Assembly (NCBI GenBank): GCA_910575445.1
Contig: CAJTFW010000010.1
Span: forward strand, 62,001 to 126,000
Reading direction: 5' to 3'
Length of the DNA: 64,000 bases
DNA from: Lachnospiraceae bacterium
GTDB lineage: Bacteria; Bacillota; Clostridia; Lachnospirales; Lachnospiraceae
Positions 9,402-18,103 of this stretch are shown here, piece after piece. The notes below the pieces were generated by a model. The model did not search any database, was not told where the DNA came from, and saw only the letters and a list, made by a program, of their open reading frames with translations. The first letter of the stretch is position 1. Every line of letters begins with the position of its first letter. A program made the translations under genes and the position numbers.

Positions 9402-11725
9402 AAAGCTATTTAAGCCTTATCCCGATTTCCGCAAAGGTTCACAGGCGGCAAAGCCGCATGACACGCATTTGCATTATTCTTGCTGTATTCCTTGTAACTG
9501 CAATCTTTTCTTTGCTGGAGATGTGGACAAACGGACAGATAACAGCAATGCGGAGTAATCACGGAGATTGGCATATTGTTCTTCAAAATATGCCAGAGGA
9601 TAAAGCCGAACAGATTATAGATAATTCTGATGTGGCATACTCCTCATGGTATGATGTAATAAATGAAAATGCAGATTGCAACTATTATATCAACGGAAAA
9701 AATGTTGTGCTGTATGGCGTCGAAGAAGCCTACGTCACAGATATGATGAATTATCCGTTGGAAGGCTCCTACCCACAAAATGAAAAGGAAATTGCCATTA
9801 GTGCAGACGCAAAGGAGCTTTTCAAAGTCCAGATAGGCGATGATATTACTCTTAATACGCTCGCAGGCGATTTTACTTATACAATATCAGGATTTTATGA
9901 AGATGATGAGGAATTTAACGACATTATTGACGGAACCTGTATGTATATGTGCAAAGCTGCGTTTGATGAAGTGAGAAATTTGAATGGCATAGAACCTACA
10001 TCTCAATTTTATATTCGGTTTCAAAGTGAGAACGGTTTGAAAAAAACGATTGCCAGTATAAAAGAGCAATATTCGCTCACTTCTGAAAATATTAGTGAAA
10101 ACACGCCCGTTTTGAGCCTGTTAGGGGCGAGCAGCAATGAAAGCGTAAATGAACTCTACCCTTTGGTGATAGCTTGTTTTGTCATTATACTAATTGCAGG
10201 AATCTTTATGATTTCAAGCTGCATGAACAGTAATGTTGCCCAACGGACAAAATTTTTCGGAATGATGCGTTGCATTGGTGCAAGTAAACAACAGATTGTA
10301 CGTTTTGTAAGGCTTGAAGCACTGAATTGGTGTAAAACAGCAATTCCTATTGGTTGTGCGTTAGGAACGGTAATTTGTTGGGTATCGTGTCTGATACTAA
10401 AATTTATCGTAAAAGGCGAATGGGTAGATATGCCACTATTTTCAGTAAGTATAAGTGGTATCCTCTGTGGGGTAGCCATAGGTATCATTACCGTGTTTAT
10501 TGCAGCACAATCCCCGGCTAAACAGGCAGCAAAAGTTTCGCCCATAGCAGCAATATCCGGCAACGCAGAAACAAACAAAAAAATCGTCCATGCGGCAAAT
10601 ACAAGGCTTTTCAAAGTGGAAACTTCCCTTGGTGTCCACCATGCAACAGGAGTTAAGAAAAACTTAGTCCTTATGACAGGCTCCTTTGCCCTTACAATTA
10701 TGCTTTTTTTGACTTTTTCCGCTTGTCTTGATATTGTTCACAGGCTGCTTCCATCAGTGAGTGATTTAACTCCGGACATTACGGTTACCAGTCAGGATGA
10801 GTCTAATTCCATAGATAAAAGCATATCAGAAGAAATTTCCGGAATATCGGGGGTAGAGTCTGTTTTTGGCATGATGTATAGCATGAGCTATCCCGCAGAA
10901 ATTAACGGGAATATGTCAACGGTTGATTTATTTTCCTATGGAGATACCATGATGGACAACTTCAGGAAATCCGTTGTAAGCGGAAATATAGCAAAAGTGT
11001 ATGGAAATTCTCAATATGTCATGGCAGTCTACAGTAACCATACAGGACTGGATGTGGGAGATAAAATAAAAATAGGTTCCGAAGAACTTGAAGTTGCGTG
11101 TGTTATGTCTGAGGGTGTGGGAAGCATCAGCGGTTCGACCGTTGTGGTATGTTCGGAAGAAACCTGCACACGTCTGATAGGCGAACAAGGCTATGCTATG
11201 GTAGGCATTGTATTAGAAAAAGATGTATCTGATGCAGCGGTAAACAAAATTTATGGACTGTCAGAAGGAAATGTAATTGCAGACAACAGAGAGGAAGATG
11301 ATGAGATCAATGGTTCCTACTGGGTGTTCCGAATTGCGGCATACAGTTTCCTTGCTATCATTTCCTTAATAACCATTTTGAACATTATGAACAGTGTTTC
11401 AATGGGTGTGTCAGCAAGAATTAAACAGTATGGGGCTATGCGTGCTGTTGGTATGGGAAGCAGACAGGTTACAAAAATGATAACTGCTGAAGCAGCCACA
11501 TACGCTGTCTGCGGTACGACTGTCGGAATTATACTTGGACTGCTGCTTCACTATCTGATTTACACAAAGGTTGTTATTACCCATTTTGGCGGCTCATGGA
11601 ATATTCCCTTTACTACTATTGCCCTTGTACTTTTACTGGTTGTTTTTTCTTGTATTATATCAATTTATACTCCGGCAAAGCGTATACGCAATATGGCAAT
11701 TACTGAAACTATCAATGAGCAATGA
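9398..11725 (+). CDS. FtsX-type permease, BceB-like (second system)
   Basis: ATG 9398 (MKSYLS) is favoured over an earlier start because GGGAGGTG lies seven bases upstream. The 775-residue protein has a first membrane helix at about 25-45, an extracytoplasmic domain, an FtsX triplet near 250-380, another helix near 430, a second outer domain, and a final triplet near 640-770. Coupling segments CIGASKQQI and AVGMGSRQV are visible. It is shorter than the 856-residue permease of the first system, mainly in the outer domains, which suggests a different ligand. Confidence 0.9.
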   Translation: MKSYLSLIPISAKVHRRQSRMTRICIILAVFLVTAIFSLLEMWTNGQITAMRSNHGDWHIVLQNMPEDKAEQIIDNSDVAYSSWYDVINENADCNYYINGKNVVLYGVEEAYVTDMMNYPLEGSYPQNEKEIAISADAKELFKVQIGDDITLNTLAGDFTYTISGFYEDDEEFNDIIDGTCMYMCKAAFDEVRNLNGIEPTSQFYIRFQSENGLKKTIASIKEQYSLTSENISENTPVLSLLGASSNESVNELYPLVIACFVIILIAGIFMISSCMNSNVAQRTKFFGMMRCIGASKQQIVRFVRLEALNWCKTAIPIGCALGTVICWVSCLILKFIVKGEWVDMPLFSVSISGILCGVAIGIITVFIAAQSPAKQAAKVSPIAAISGNAETNKKIVHAANTRLFKVETSLGVHHATGVKKNLVLMTGSFALTIMLFLTFSACLDIVHRLLPSVSDLTPDITVTSQDESNSIDKSISEEISGISGVESVFGMMYSMSYPAEINGNMSTVDLFSYGDTMMDNFRKSVVSGNIAKVYGNSQYVMAVYSNHTGLDVGDKIKIGSEELEVACVMSEGVGSISGSTVVVCSEETCTRLIGEQGYAMVGIVLEKDVSDAAVNKIYGLSEGNVIADNREEDDEINGSYWVFRIAAYSFLAIISLITILNIMNSVSMGVSARIKQYGAMRAVGMGSRQVTKMITAEAATYAVCGTTVGIILGLLLHYLIYTKVVITHFGGSWNIPFTTIALVLLLVVFSCIISIYTPAKRIRNMAITETINEQ

Positions 11726-11776
11726 ATGTAAGGTGAAAAGTCTTATATGTTAAATAGCACGCACGGTTTTGATTAG

Positions 11777-11802
11777 GGGTATGGGGAGTAATCTCCATAC
11801 CC
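11777..11802. terminator. Hairpin between convergent genes
   Basis: GGGTATGG pairs perfectly with CCATACCC around a ten-base loop, between the convergent permease (ends 11725) and kinase (ends 11833). It lacks a clear T-run on either strand, so the terminator role is tentative. Confidence 0.45.
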
Positions 11803-11832
11803 ACTAGAGAAGATTCTTGCTCCTCTGCCGCC

Positions 11833-13206
11833 CTACTTCATTGTTGGAAGCTTCACAACAACAGTTACCCCATGAGGTTCTGTTTCGAAAAATTTGATCG
11901 TTCCCTTGTGGGCAGAAACAATCTGTCTTGCGATTTTCAAGCCGTTTCCATGAGGAATCCCGCTACCATTGCTTTGTGTGAAGCTAACACACTCTGCTGC
12001 GTTTAACATCCGTAAAGCAGTCTCGTCCATGCCTTTGCCAGAGTCCTGAACCATAAGTTTACACATTCTGTCAGTCAATTCAACCGAAACACAAATATGA
12101 CATCCATCCGGATTGTGGGCAATGCTATTACCAATTAAGTTTTCCAGCATACGGGTAAGCAAAGTGTTGTCACCCTCAATTAGAATTGATTCAGCACCAT
12201 CCCCTGCATAAAGGTCAATCACATACTGCTCGTCCAGATCGTTATTCATATAATCACTGATGACTTGCCTGGATAACTCAACCGGACTGACAGAGGTTTT
12301 TTGCAATGGCTGCATAGCATATTCCAGTCTTGACACAAGATTCAAGTCAATAATTAACTGCCGCAGCTTTTCCCCATGTTTACGAATTAAACCAGCCTGT
12401 TTCTGAACATCAGACGGAAGTGCGTCGTTGTCCTCGATTTCCCCGGCGTAGCCCAGCATGACCGACAACGGGGTGCGTATATCGTGGGAAATTCCACTGA
12501 TCCAATCGGCGCGGGCCGTGTCTTTTTTGTGGAGCTGTTCACTGGCCCAGTTCAATTCCGCATTGATGTCCGTAAGCTCGCCGTGTTCCTCTAATTGAAC
12601 CGGCTTACCCTGGGACATTGCGATGATACCTGTCAGAATGGGCTTTACCGCCTGTTCTACCCTGCGCGTGTTGCGCCACAGTAAAAACAGCATCAGTAAG
12701 ATACTGACAAGAAATATGCCAAACACTGTGATGACCATAGCCCAAACATCGCCGGTTTCCATAGCAAAGTTGTATCGTTGCAGACTATTTACGGGATAGG
12801 CCAATACAAACAGTCCGGCTGGATGTTGCCAGACAAATACTGGATATTCCTGCAAGTACCATCTGCTGAATTGGGCAATCTGAGCGGCTGTATAAGAGCG
12901 GGGCAGATCATTCGGCATCTGTTCTTCCCAGATAACCGCGCCATCGTCGCTCAACAGCATGGCCCAGGCGTGGTTTTTGGACAGTATGCGGGACAAATCC
13001 GGTTCCGCCTCAATCACACCACTCACCTCTGACACCATAGCGGAGAGAGCAGATACCGACAAGTCGGGGGCAGAAGTACGGCAGTCAGCAATCACCCGGA
13101 TTGCGACCGCAAGCGCAAGGTTCATCAACAGGAACAGCGCCAGAGCTGCGATTGTAGAAAGGAAATATTTCCGGAAAAACCTTTGTATCGGATTCAAAAT
13201 GATCAC
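11833..13206 (-). CDS. Sensor histidine kinase with extracytoplasmic domain
   Basis: GTG 13206 overlaps the regulator stop (GTGA). The 457-residue protein has a membrane helix at about 16-36, an outer sensor region of about 120 residues, a second helix near 155-180, a short linker, then H box SGISHDIRTPLS (H241), N box NLIGNSIAHN, G1 DSGKGM and G2 GNGLKIA. This resembles kinases paired with LanFEG-type immunity transporters. It is transcribed away from the transporter at 14052-16532, which it probably controls with the regulator. Confidence 0.9.
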   Translation of the reverse strand: MIILNPIQRFFRKYFLSTIAALALFLLMNLALAVAIRVIADCRTSAPDLSVSALSAMVSEVSGVIEAEPDLSRILSKNHAWAMLLSDDGAVIWEEQMPNDLPRSYTAAQIAQFSRWYLQEYPVFVWQHPAGLFVLAYPVNSLQRYNFAMETGDVWAMVITVFGIFLVSILLMLFLLWRNTRRVEQAVKPILTGIIAMSQGKPVQLEEHGELTDINAELNWASEQLHKKDTARADWISGISHDIRTPLSVMLGYAGEIEDNDALPSDVQKQAGLIRKHGEKLRQLIIDLNLVSRLEYAMQPLQKTSVSPVELSRQVISDYMNNDLDEQYVIDLYAGDGAESILIEGDNTLLTRMLENLIGNSIAHNPDGCHICVSVELTDRMCKLMVQDSGKGMDETALRMLNAAECVSFTQSNGSGIPHGNGLKIARQIVSAHKGTIKFFETEPHGVTVVVKLPTMK

Positions 13207-13889
13207 CCCTTTACCACGAGTTTGTAGCCCAGGCCCTTGATGGTCAGGAGAGAGACTGGCACTGATGGAGTATCTTCGATCTTCTCCCGCAAGTGACGGA
13301 TATGGGACATGAGCGTATTTTCATATCCTGTCCAGATTTCTCCGCAGACGGCCTGACATAGAGCGCCAATGGTGACGACACGCCCGGCATTCTCCGCCAG
13401 CTTCAGAAAAATTGCGTACTCCTTTCCGGTCAGAGAGAAAACCGTTTCGCCCCGGCGGACCTCCGCACGGTCTAAATCCACTGTGGATGCAGCAAGAATT
13501 ACCGTCCGATTGCCGTCGGGATATGCCCGTTTCAAAATTGCGTTGACCCGCAGAAGAAGCTCCTTGGGCAGAAAAGGCTTGACCAGATAATCGTCTGCCC
13601 CCAGTTCCAGTCCTCGGCACCTGTCCTCGGCTTCTCCTTTAGCGGTCAGCATCAGGACGGGAATCCCGCTGATCTGACGGATTTCCCGCAGCAACTCAAA
13701 CCCGTCCATGTCCGGCATCATCACATCCAGAATTGCCATTGCAGGCTTTTTCTTAAAAAATTCATCCAAAGCCGCTTCCCCGGAGGAAGCGGTTATGATC
13801 TGTGTAAATCCCGCCCGCTCAAAAATCGATCGGACCATAGCCAGCAGATCAAGCTCATCGTCCACAACAAGAATCGGTTTGTCTTTCAC
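13203..13889 (-). CDS. OmpR-family response regulator (LanFEG-associated)
   Basis: The start is taken at GTG 13889 (MKDKPILVVDDE), seven bases after GGGAGGTG; an earlier GTG overlaps that ribosome site. The receiver has D10-D11, phospho-acceptor D55 in AILDVMMPDMDGF, and a VKPF lysine. The trans_reg_C domain ends SLLTIKGLGYKLVVKG. It is divergent from the transporter operon and separated by a 160-bp region with four phased CAAG boxes, its likely binding site. Confidence 0.92.
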   Translation of the reverse strand: MKDKPILVVDDELDLLAMVRSIFERAGFTQIITASSGEAALDEFFKKKPAMAILDVMMPDMDGFELLREIRQISGIPVLMLTAKGEAEDRCRGLELGADDYLVKPFLPKELLLRVNAILKRAYPDGNRTVILAASTVDLDRAEVRRGETVFSLTGKEYAIFLKLAENAGRVVTIGALCQAVCGEIWTGYENTLMSHIRHLREKIEDTPSVPVSLLTIKGLGYKLVVKG

Positions 13890-13965
13890 GCAGCACACCT
13901 CCCAACAGTTCCGACTGGGTGTATTATACCTCTTTTTTCATATCCTGCATAGGACAGCGTTCCAA

Positions 13966-14024
13966 TCTCAAGGTAAATTCAAGTTTGCCGCAAGGTTCTC
14001 TCAAGGAGAAGGTGCTATGATAAT
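13966..14024 (+). promoter_or_regulatory. LanFEG promoter with four 11-bp phased CAAG boxes
   Basis: CAAG occurs at 13969, 13980, 13991 and 14002, exactly 11 bp apart, and is followed by a -10-like TATGAT at 14016-14021. Four boxes would accommodate two regulator dimers on one DNA face directly upstream of the promoter. Confidence 0.65.
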
Positions 14025-14051
14025 GTCACAAACGACAAGGAGGTATTGCCA

Positions 14052-14975
14052 ATGAATGACTGTATTATTGAGACGGCTGGACTGACAAAACTCTATGGAA
14101 GCCAGAAAAGCGTTTCCGACTTGAACATTCACGTCCGGCGGGGGCGGATTTACGGCCTGCTGGGCCGCAACGGAGCTGGGAAAACCACCACCATGAAAAT
14201 GCTCCTGGGCCTGACGGCCCCCAGTTCCGGCGAACTGCACATTTTCGGTGAGGACATCCGCACCGCAGCCAGGGAAATTCTGCCCCGTGTGGGCAGCCTG
14301 ATCGAGTCGCCGGGATTTTATCCAAACCTGACCGGAACGGAAAACCTGAAAATCTTTGCGGTGCTTCGGGATGTGAAACAGCATAACGCAATCCAAAACG
14401 CCTTGGAGCTGGTTGGTCTGCCCTATCGGGACAAAAAGCTCTATGCCCAGTATTCTCTTGGTATGAAACAGCGGCTTGCCATTGCCCTGGCCATCATGCA
14501 CAACCCGGAGCTGTTAATTTTGGATGAACCCATCAATGGTCTGGACCCCATTGGCATTGCGGAGGTACGTTCCTTTATCCGGGAGCTGTGCGACGCCCAG
14601 GGCAAGACTATCCTGATCTCCAGCCATATCCTCTCCGAGATTGCGCTGCTGGCGGATGATATCGGGATTATTGACAAGGGGAAACTGCTGGAGGAAGAAA
14701 GCCTTGCAGAGCTGGAGAGCAGGAACGGCAAATACATCCGATTTATCCTTTCTGATGCGAATAGGGCATCCAGTTTGCTGGCCCGTCAGTTCAAGGCGCA
14801 GGACTATCAGATTGAAGATAAACACACGCTGTTCCTGATGGACACCTCCCTCCCCATGCCGGAGATGATCCGCTGTTTCGTGGAACATGATATTACTGTT
14901 TCCGAGGCCCATCTGTGCGAGGACACTCTGGAGGACTACTTCAAGAAGGTGACAGGAGGTGTTGGGATTGCTTAA
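14052..14975 (+). CDS. ABC ATPase, BcrA/LanF type
   Basis: ATG 14052 is placed eight bases after AAGGAGG. The 307-residue protein has Walker A GRNGAGKTTT, the signature YSLGMKQRLAIALA, Walker B LILDEPINGLDP and an H-loop SSHI, followed by a C-terminal extension of about 90 residues typical of the BcrA/LanF branch. With the two permeases downstream it should form an exporter that clears lantibiotic-like peptides from the membrane. The next gene starts inside its last codons. Confidence 0.92.
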   Translation: MNDCIIETAGLTKLYGSQKSVSDLNIHVRRGRIYGLLGRNGAGKTTTMKMLLGLTAPSSGELHIFGEDIRTAAREILPRVGSLIESPGFYPNLTGTENLKIFAVLRDVKQHNAIQNALELVGLPYRDKKLYAQYSLGMKQRLAIALAIMHNPELLILDEPINGLDPIGIAEVRSFIRELCDAQGKTILISSHILSEIALLADDIGIIDKGKLLEEESLAELESRNGKYIRFILSDANRASSLLARQFKAQDYQIEDKHTLFLMDTSLPMPEMIRCFVEHDITVSEAHLCEDTLEDYFKKVTGGVGIA

Positions 14976-15753
14976 ACTGATCCAGTGTGAGTTTTGGAAA
15001 CTGAAGCGGAAGCGGTTTGTGCTTCTGGTGGTGCTGGCAGCGTTTCTGTTTCCCCTTCCTGTGACGGCCGTAGCGATGACGCCCCGCATTATGGGGCGCT
15101 ATGACACGAAAGCCGAGATTTTTGACGCGCTGTTCAGCTTTATCATGGGGTATGGCGTGCTACTTCTCCTGCCCTGCGTCATTGGCGTTCTGGCAACCAT
15201 GCTGTTCTTTATGGAGCGGGACAATGATACCTTCAAAAGCCTGCGGACCATCCCGGTGACAAGCACACAGATGGTTTTGACAAAAATTATTGTGCTGTTC
15301 CTCATGGGTATCCTGTTTTCCCTCGCCTCCACATTCGCCACGATTTTGTGCGGCAGTGTGGTGGCGGAGGTGGGAGGTCTTGCTTACAAGCTGCTGGCGT
15401 CTGTTATGTTGGGAATCTTTATCACAGCCGGAACCCTGCCTTTGGTGGTTCTTGTGGTCTTTTTCAGCAGGACCTATATTTTCTCCATCCTTCTGTGTGT
15501 ATTTTACAGTGTTTTGAGCCTGACGCTGGAGGGCCTGTATAGTATACTCCCTAAAGAGCTCTGCCTGCTGTTCCCCATTCCGCTGACAAATCTATGGTTT
15601 GCTGGTAATATGGCGGACCATGGCATTTCCATGAACCTGACGGAATTAGCGCACCTCATTCCCTCTACCTTTCAGACCGCTGCCACCTTGAGTGTTATGG
15701 CGATTTTGTCGGTACTGCTGATCGACCGCCTGTATAAGAGAAGGGGGGAATAG
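14968..15753 (+). CDS. LanE/MutE-type ABC permease
   Basis: The start is probably TTG 14968, seven to eight bases after AGGAGGT; an upstream GTG lies on the ribosome site. The protein is about 261 residues with six hydrophobic helices, a basic N-terminal motif CEFWKLKRKR shared with the next gene, and the acidic EKDNDT-like loop (ERDNDTFKSLRTIPV) typical of lantibiotic ABC-2 permeases. It overlaps the ATPase gene by eight bases and is separated from its homologue by two bases. Confidence 0.87.
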   Translation: MLKLIQCEFWKLKRKRFVLLVVLAAFLFPLPVTAVAMTPRIMGRYDTKAEIFDALFSFIMGYGVLLLLPCVIGVLATMLFFMERDNDTFKSLRTIPVTSTQMVLTKIIVLFLMGILFSLASTFATILCGSVVAEVGGLAYKLLASVMLGIFITAGTLPLVVLVVFFSRTYIFSILLCVFYSVLSLTLEGLYSILPKELCLLFPIPLTNLWFAGNMADHGISMNLTELAHLIPSTFQTAATLSVMAILSVLLIDRLYKRRGE

Positions 15754-15755
15754 AA

Positions 15756-16532
15756 ATGTTTCGGATGATTAAAACCGAGCTTTGGAAACTGAAACGCTAT
15801 CATGTCCTGTGGGCCGGTGTTCTTTTGATGGCGCTGTCCGTCTTGCTGGCCCTGTTCAGCTCCACGGCTCAGGATGGCTCTGTGTGGACCTTTTCCTTTC
15901 TGGCGGAGCAGGTTATCAAAAATAATGCTACAACTATCTTTCCTGTATGTATCACCCTGATTACTGGCTATATGATTGCCAGGGAGGAAAAGGATGATAC
16001 GCTGAAAAACATTGTGACGATTCCCGTTTCCTACCGCGCTCTGCTGTGTGGCAAGCTGGTGGTCGGCGGACTGGTTTCCGCCCTGTTCGGGCTGGCCTGC
16101 GCGGCGCTGACCGTTCTCGGCAATCTGATTGCGGGATTTCCGGGGCTTACTGTTCCCGCAGTGGTACAGACGGCAGTACAGATGAGCTTCAACTGTCTGT
16201 GCCTTTATATCGCCGTTCTGCCCATCATTGCGGTTTCCGCCTGTATTTCGGGAGGCAATATGACCGGCGTCATTATTGCCTTTGTTTACGGTTATGGCGG
16301 GATGTTCGCAGCCGGCAGTGTAAAATTGTCCAATCTTTATCCCATAACGGCCAGCCTGGGAATGATTGGATATCGAAGTTATGATGTCACCTGGAATACT
16401 CCGCTGTGCTGCGGAAGTATGGCTCTGATGATTGCGTTGACGGCGGTCATTCTCCTGACCATGAAGTCCGGCACAGATAGGCGGTGGTCTGCCAGGAAAA
16501 AAACAAAAACGCCCTTGAAAAAGGGTTGGTAA
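15756..16532 (+). CDS. LanG/MutG-type ABC permease
   Basis: ATG 15756 follows GGGGGGA. The 258-residue six-helix protein shares the N-terminal TELWKLKRY motif and the loop EEKDDTLKNIVTIPV with the preceding permease, so the two are paralogues forming a heterodimeric channel. It ends with a lysine-rich tail. Partner of the ATPase at 14052. Confidence 0.88.
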   Translation: MFRMIKTELWKLKRYHVLWAGVLLMALSVLLALFSSTAQDGSVWTFSFLAEQVIKNNATTIFPVCITLITGYMIAREEKDDTLKNIVTIPVSYRALLCGKLVVGGLVSALFGLACAALTVLGNLIAGFPGLTVPAVVQTAVQMSFNCLCLYIAVLPIIAVSACISGGNMTGVIIAFVYGYGGMFAAGSVKLSNLYPITASLGMIGYRSYDVTWNTPLCCGSMALMIALTAVILLTMKSGTDRRWSARKKTKTPLKKGW

Positions 16533-16546
16533 TGGAGGATATGAGT

Positions 16547-16939
16547 ATGAAATCTAAGAAAAAAACAGTGTTTGCCATCCTTGCAGCGGTCATAGTACTT
16601 TTGATTGCCGTCGTTGCGTTTACGGTTCCCTCATTGTTTGATGGCAGCAAAGCCACCATCTATTATACACAGATTGACAACAGCAAAATCGATGAAAACG
16701 ACTCCAAGGGTGGTGTGGTCAATTTCAAGGGAAACCTCCCGTATTCCTATACGCTCACCTCTTATGATGAGAACGGGAAGGAAAAAGAGATTACATTTGG
16801 AACATCGAAAGAATTGCAGGACGGCGTGTTCATTTCCCAGGAAGTCGTGCCGGTGCGCGGTGTGACTTCTTGGGACGAAGTGCAGTATGAAGAACTGCCG
16901 GAGGCGGTGCGGAGTAAGTATGCCGCGCCAAAGGAATAA
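16547..16939 (+). CDS. yxeA: YxeA-family (DUF1093) secreted/membrane-anchored protein
   Basis: ATG 16547 (MKSKKKTV) lies eight bases after GGAGG. The 130-residue protein has one N-terminal membrane helix (about 6-27), then a small extracellular domain with YYTQID, YSYTLTSYDENGKEKEITF and VTSWDEVQYEELP, the pattern of YxeA/DUF1093 proteins. In Bacillus yxeA lies beside a bacitracin-type ABC transporter; here it likewise ends a LanFEG-like operon. Probably an accessory extracellular protein; mechanism unknown. Confidence 0.85.
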   Translation: MKSKKKTVFAILAAVIVLLIAVVAFTVPSLFDGSKATIYYTQIDNSKIDENDSKGGVVNFKGNLPYSYTLTSYDENGKEKEITFGTSKELQDGVFISQEVVPVRGVTSWDEVQYEELPEAVRSKYAAPKE

Positions 16940-16979
16940 ATGATTTCTGTTCGGGTCATCTGATGTCTAATGGAAAGGA

Positions 16980-17200
16980 TTCAAAAGTGTGAAGGCAGTT
17001 GGTGAAATCCGAAGAATGGTTATTATGTCTTATTTGCGGAAACGAGACCCATAGTAAAATGTAGATACACCATGATACAAGAGGCAGGGAGATAATTCCC
17101 TGTATGGATTAAGGGGAATCGAATCCGTCCTGGTAGAGGAACATAGATATTTGTAGATTATTCAGCTGAAACTTATTTCATCACATAAGAACAGACATGG
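16980..17200 (+). ncRNA. Possible group II intron 5' fragment or other structured RNA
   Basis: This 340-bp gene-free stretch contains GTGTGAAGGC followed by GTGAAATCC, GCGGAAACGAGACCC and GGGGAATCGAATCC blocks that recall domain I of bacterial group II introns. No reverse transcriptase gene and no domain V hairpin are visible, so if it is an intron it is a 5' remnant. It marks the border between the peptide-resistance island and the element backbone. Recognition is from memory of intron sequence style, so confidence is low. Confidence 0.35.
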
Positions 17201-17221
17201 GCAATGTCTCCATGCAATCAT

Positions 17222-17274
17222 AAAGAAGCCAGCGGAACAGATAGCAAAATCTGAGCGCTGGCTTCTTTATTTTT
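17222..17274 (+). terminator. Intrinsic terminator
   Basis: AAAGAAGCCAGCG pairs with CGCTGGCTTCTTT (13 bp, perfect) and is followed by ATTTTT. It closes the rightward transcription from the LanFEG/YxeA side and also lies just past the stop of the leftward XRE gene. Confidence 0.8.
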
Positions 17275-17281
17275 CGGAATA

Positions 17282-17668
17282 TTATTTTTCGTTACTGCAG
17301 ACAGTTACAGACAAGCGCTCAAGTTCAGGAATGGAGTCTGCTCTAATGAGTGCAGTAGCTGTGGATACAAGGACAGATAAAGCTTTTTCATCGCAAAGTG
17401 GGAGCAGCCTTAACAGCTCCTGGTATGTAGAACCGGTTCTGTCATGGTGATCCTGGAAAATACAATCATCCGCAGAAATATCCAGTAATCTGCAGATATG
17501 GTAGAAATTTTCGATGCTGGGTGAACAGCGGCAACGTTCCAGATCCTTTTGGAAGGATAGGGAATGTTCCAGTAATTCCGCACACTGTGCCTGCGTCAGA
17601 TGTTTTTTCTTTCTGGCTTTCTTCAGCGCAGCACCGAAGACCTTGGCATCATTGATAGATAAAGACAT
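17282..17668 (-). CDS. XRE-family repressor-like regulator
   Basis: ATG 17668 (MSLSINDAK) follows GGAGGTGACCACA. The 128-residue protein has an N-terminal helix-turn-helix (about residues 10-65: AALKKARKKKHLTQAQCAELLEHS...FQKDLERC) and a helical C-terminal half of the kind used for dimerisation. It is divergent from the sigma-like gene at 18104 with about 430 bp of operator-rich DNA between them, the usual layout of a repressor controlling entry into element transfer. Its target sites are probably the CTAAAAAGTAG copies nearby. Confidence 0.82.
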   Translation of the reverse strand: MSLSINDAKVFGAALKKARKKKHLTQAQCAELLEHSLSFQKDLERCRCSPSIENFYHICRLLDISADDCIFQDHHDRTGSTYQELLRLLPLCDEKALSVLVSTATALIRADSIPELERLSVTVCSNEK

Positions 17669-17688
17669 TGTGGTCACCTCCTATAAGT

Positions 17689-17747
17689 AGTGTAGTGCCA
17701 CACTTTATAAAAGTAAAAATGGTATAAACACTCTAAAAAGTAGAGTG
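17689..17747. promoter_or_regulatory. Inverted-repeat operators upstream of the XRE gene
   Basis: Two dyads lie here: AGTGT-AGTGCC-ACACT (17689-17704) and CACTCTA-AAAAG-TAGAGTG (17729-17747, perfect 7-bp arms). The core CTAAAAAGTAG at 17733-17743 recurs inverted at 17954-17964. Confidence 0.55.
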
Positions 17748-17759
17748 ATAACCTACTAA

Positions 17760-17824
17760 ACACCCAGACATCTGGTGAACAAAAAAAACATGGTTCATCA
17801 GAGTCTTATTTGGGTGTCTTTTTT
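17760..17824 (+). terminator. Terminator-like hairpin in the regulatory gap
   Basis: ACACCCA pairs with TGGGTGT followed by CTTTTTT. An inner imperfect stem (TGGTGAAC with GGTTCATCA) extends the structure. It lies between the XRE promoter region and the sigma-like gene, so it would stop rightward leakage or act as an attenuator. Confidence 0.55.
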
Positions 17825-17940
17825 GTGCCATGGGAGAGGACGCATGGCAGACATTGGGGAATGGTCTTAAGCCGGGCATCGGCAGGGGAATTTCGTTAAA
17901 AAAATCATAAGTTTTTTGTGGGTAGAGAAGGACCTGAATG

Positions 17941-17964
17941 GTAGTGCATTGCGCTACTTTTTAG
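17941..17964. promoter_or_regulatory. Third operator-like dyad
   Basis: GTAGTGC-ATT-GCGCTAC is an imperfect dyad, and it overlaps CTACTTTTTAG (17954-17964), the exact inverted copy of the core at 17733-17743. Placed about 140 bp before the sigma-like gene. Confidence 0.45.
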
Positions 17965-18012
17965 GGGAAGATAGAAAAGATTGGAAAAAGAACGATTATC
18001 TGGGGTGTAAAA

Positions 18013-18088
18013 CGGGTAATGGTTCTTTTTGTATTACCCGATGCCGCTCACCTCCAATTCCAGATTTTGCAACTAAAAATCTGGAATT
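18013..18088 (+). promoter_or_regulatory. Two hairpins in the leader of the sigma-like gene
   Basis: CGGGTAAT (18013) pairs with ATTACCCG (to 18040), and AATTCCAGATTTT (18056) pairs perfectly with AAAATCTGGAATT (to 18088). The second hairpin ends just before TTAGGAGG, so it could hide or expose the ribosome site. Confidence 0.5.
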
Positions 18089-18103
18089 TTAGGAGGAAAA
18101 GCC

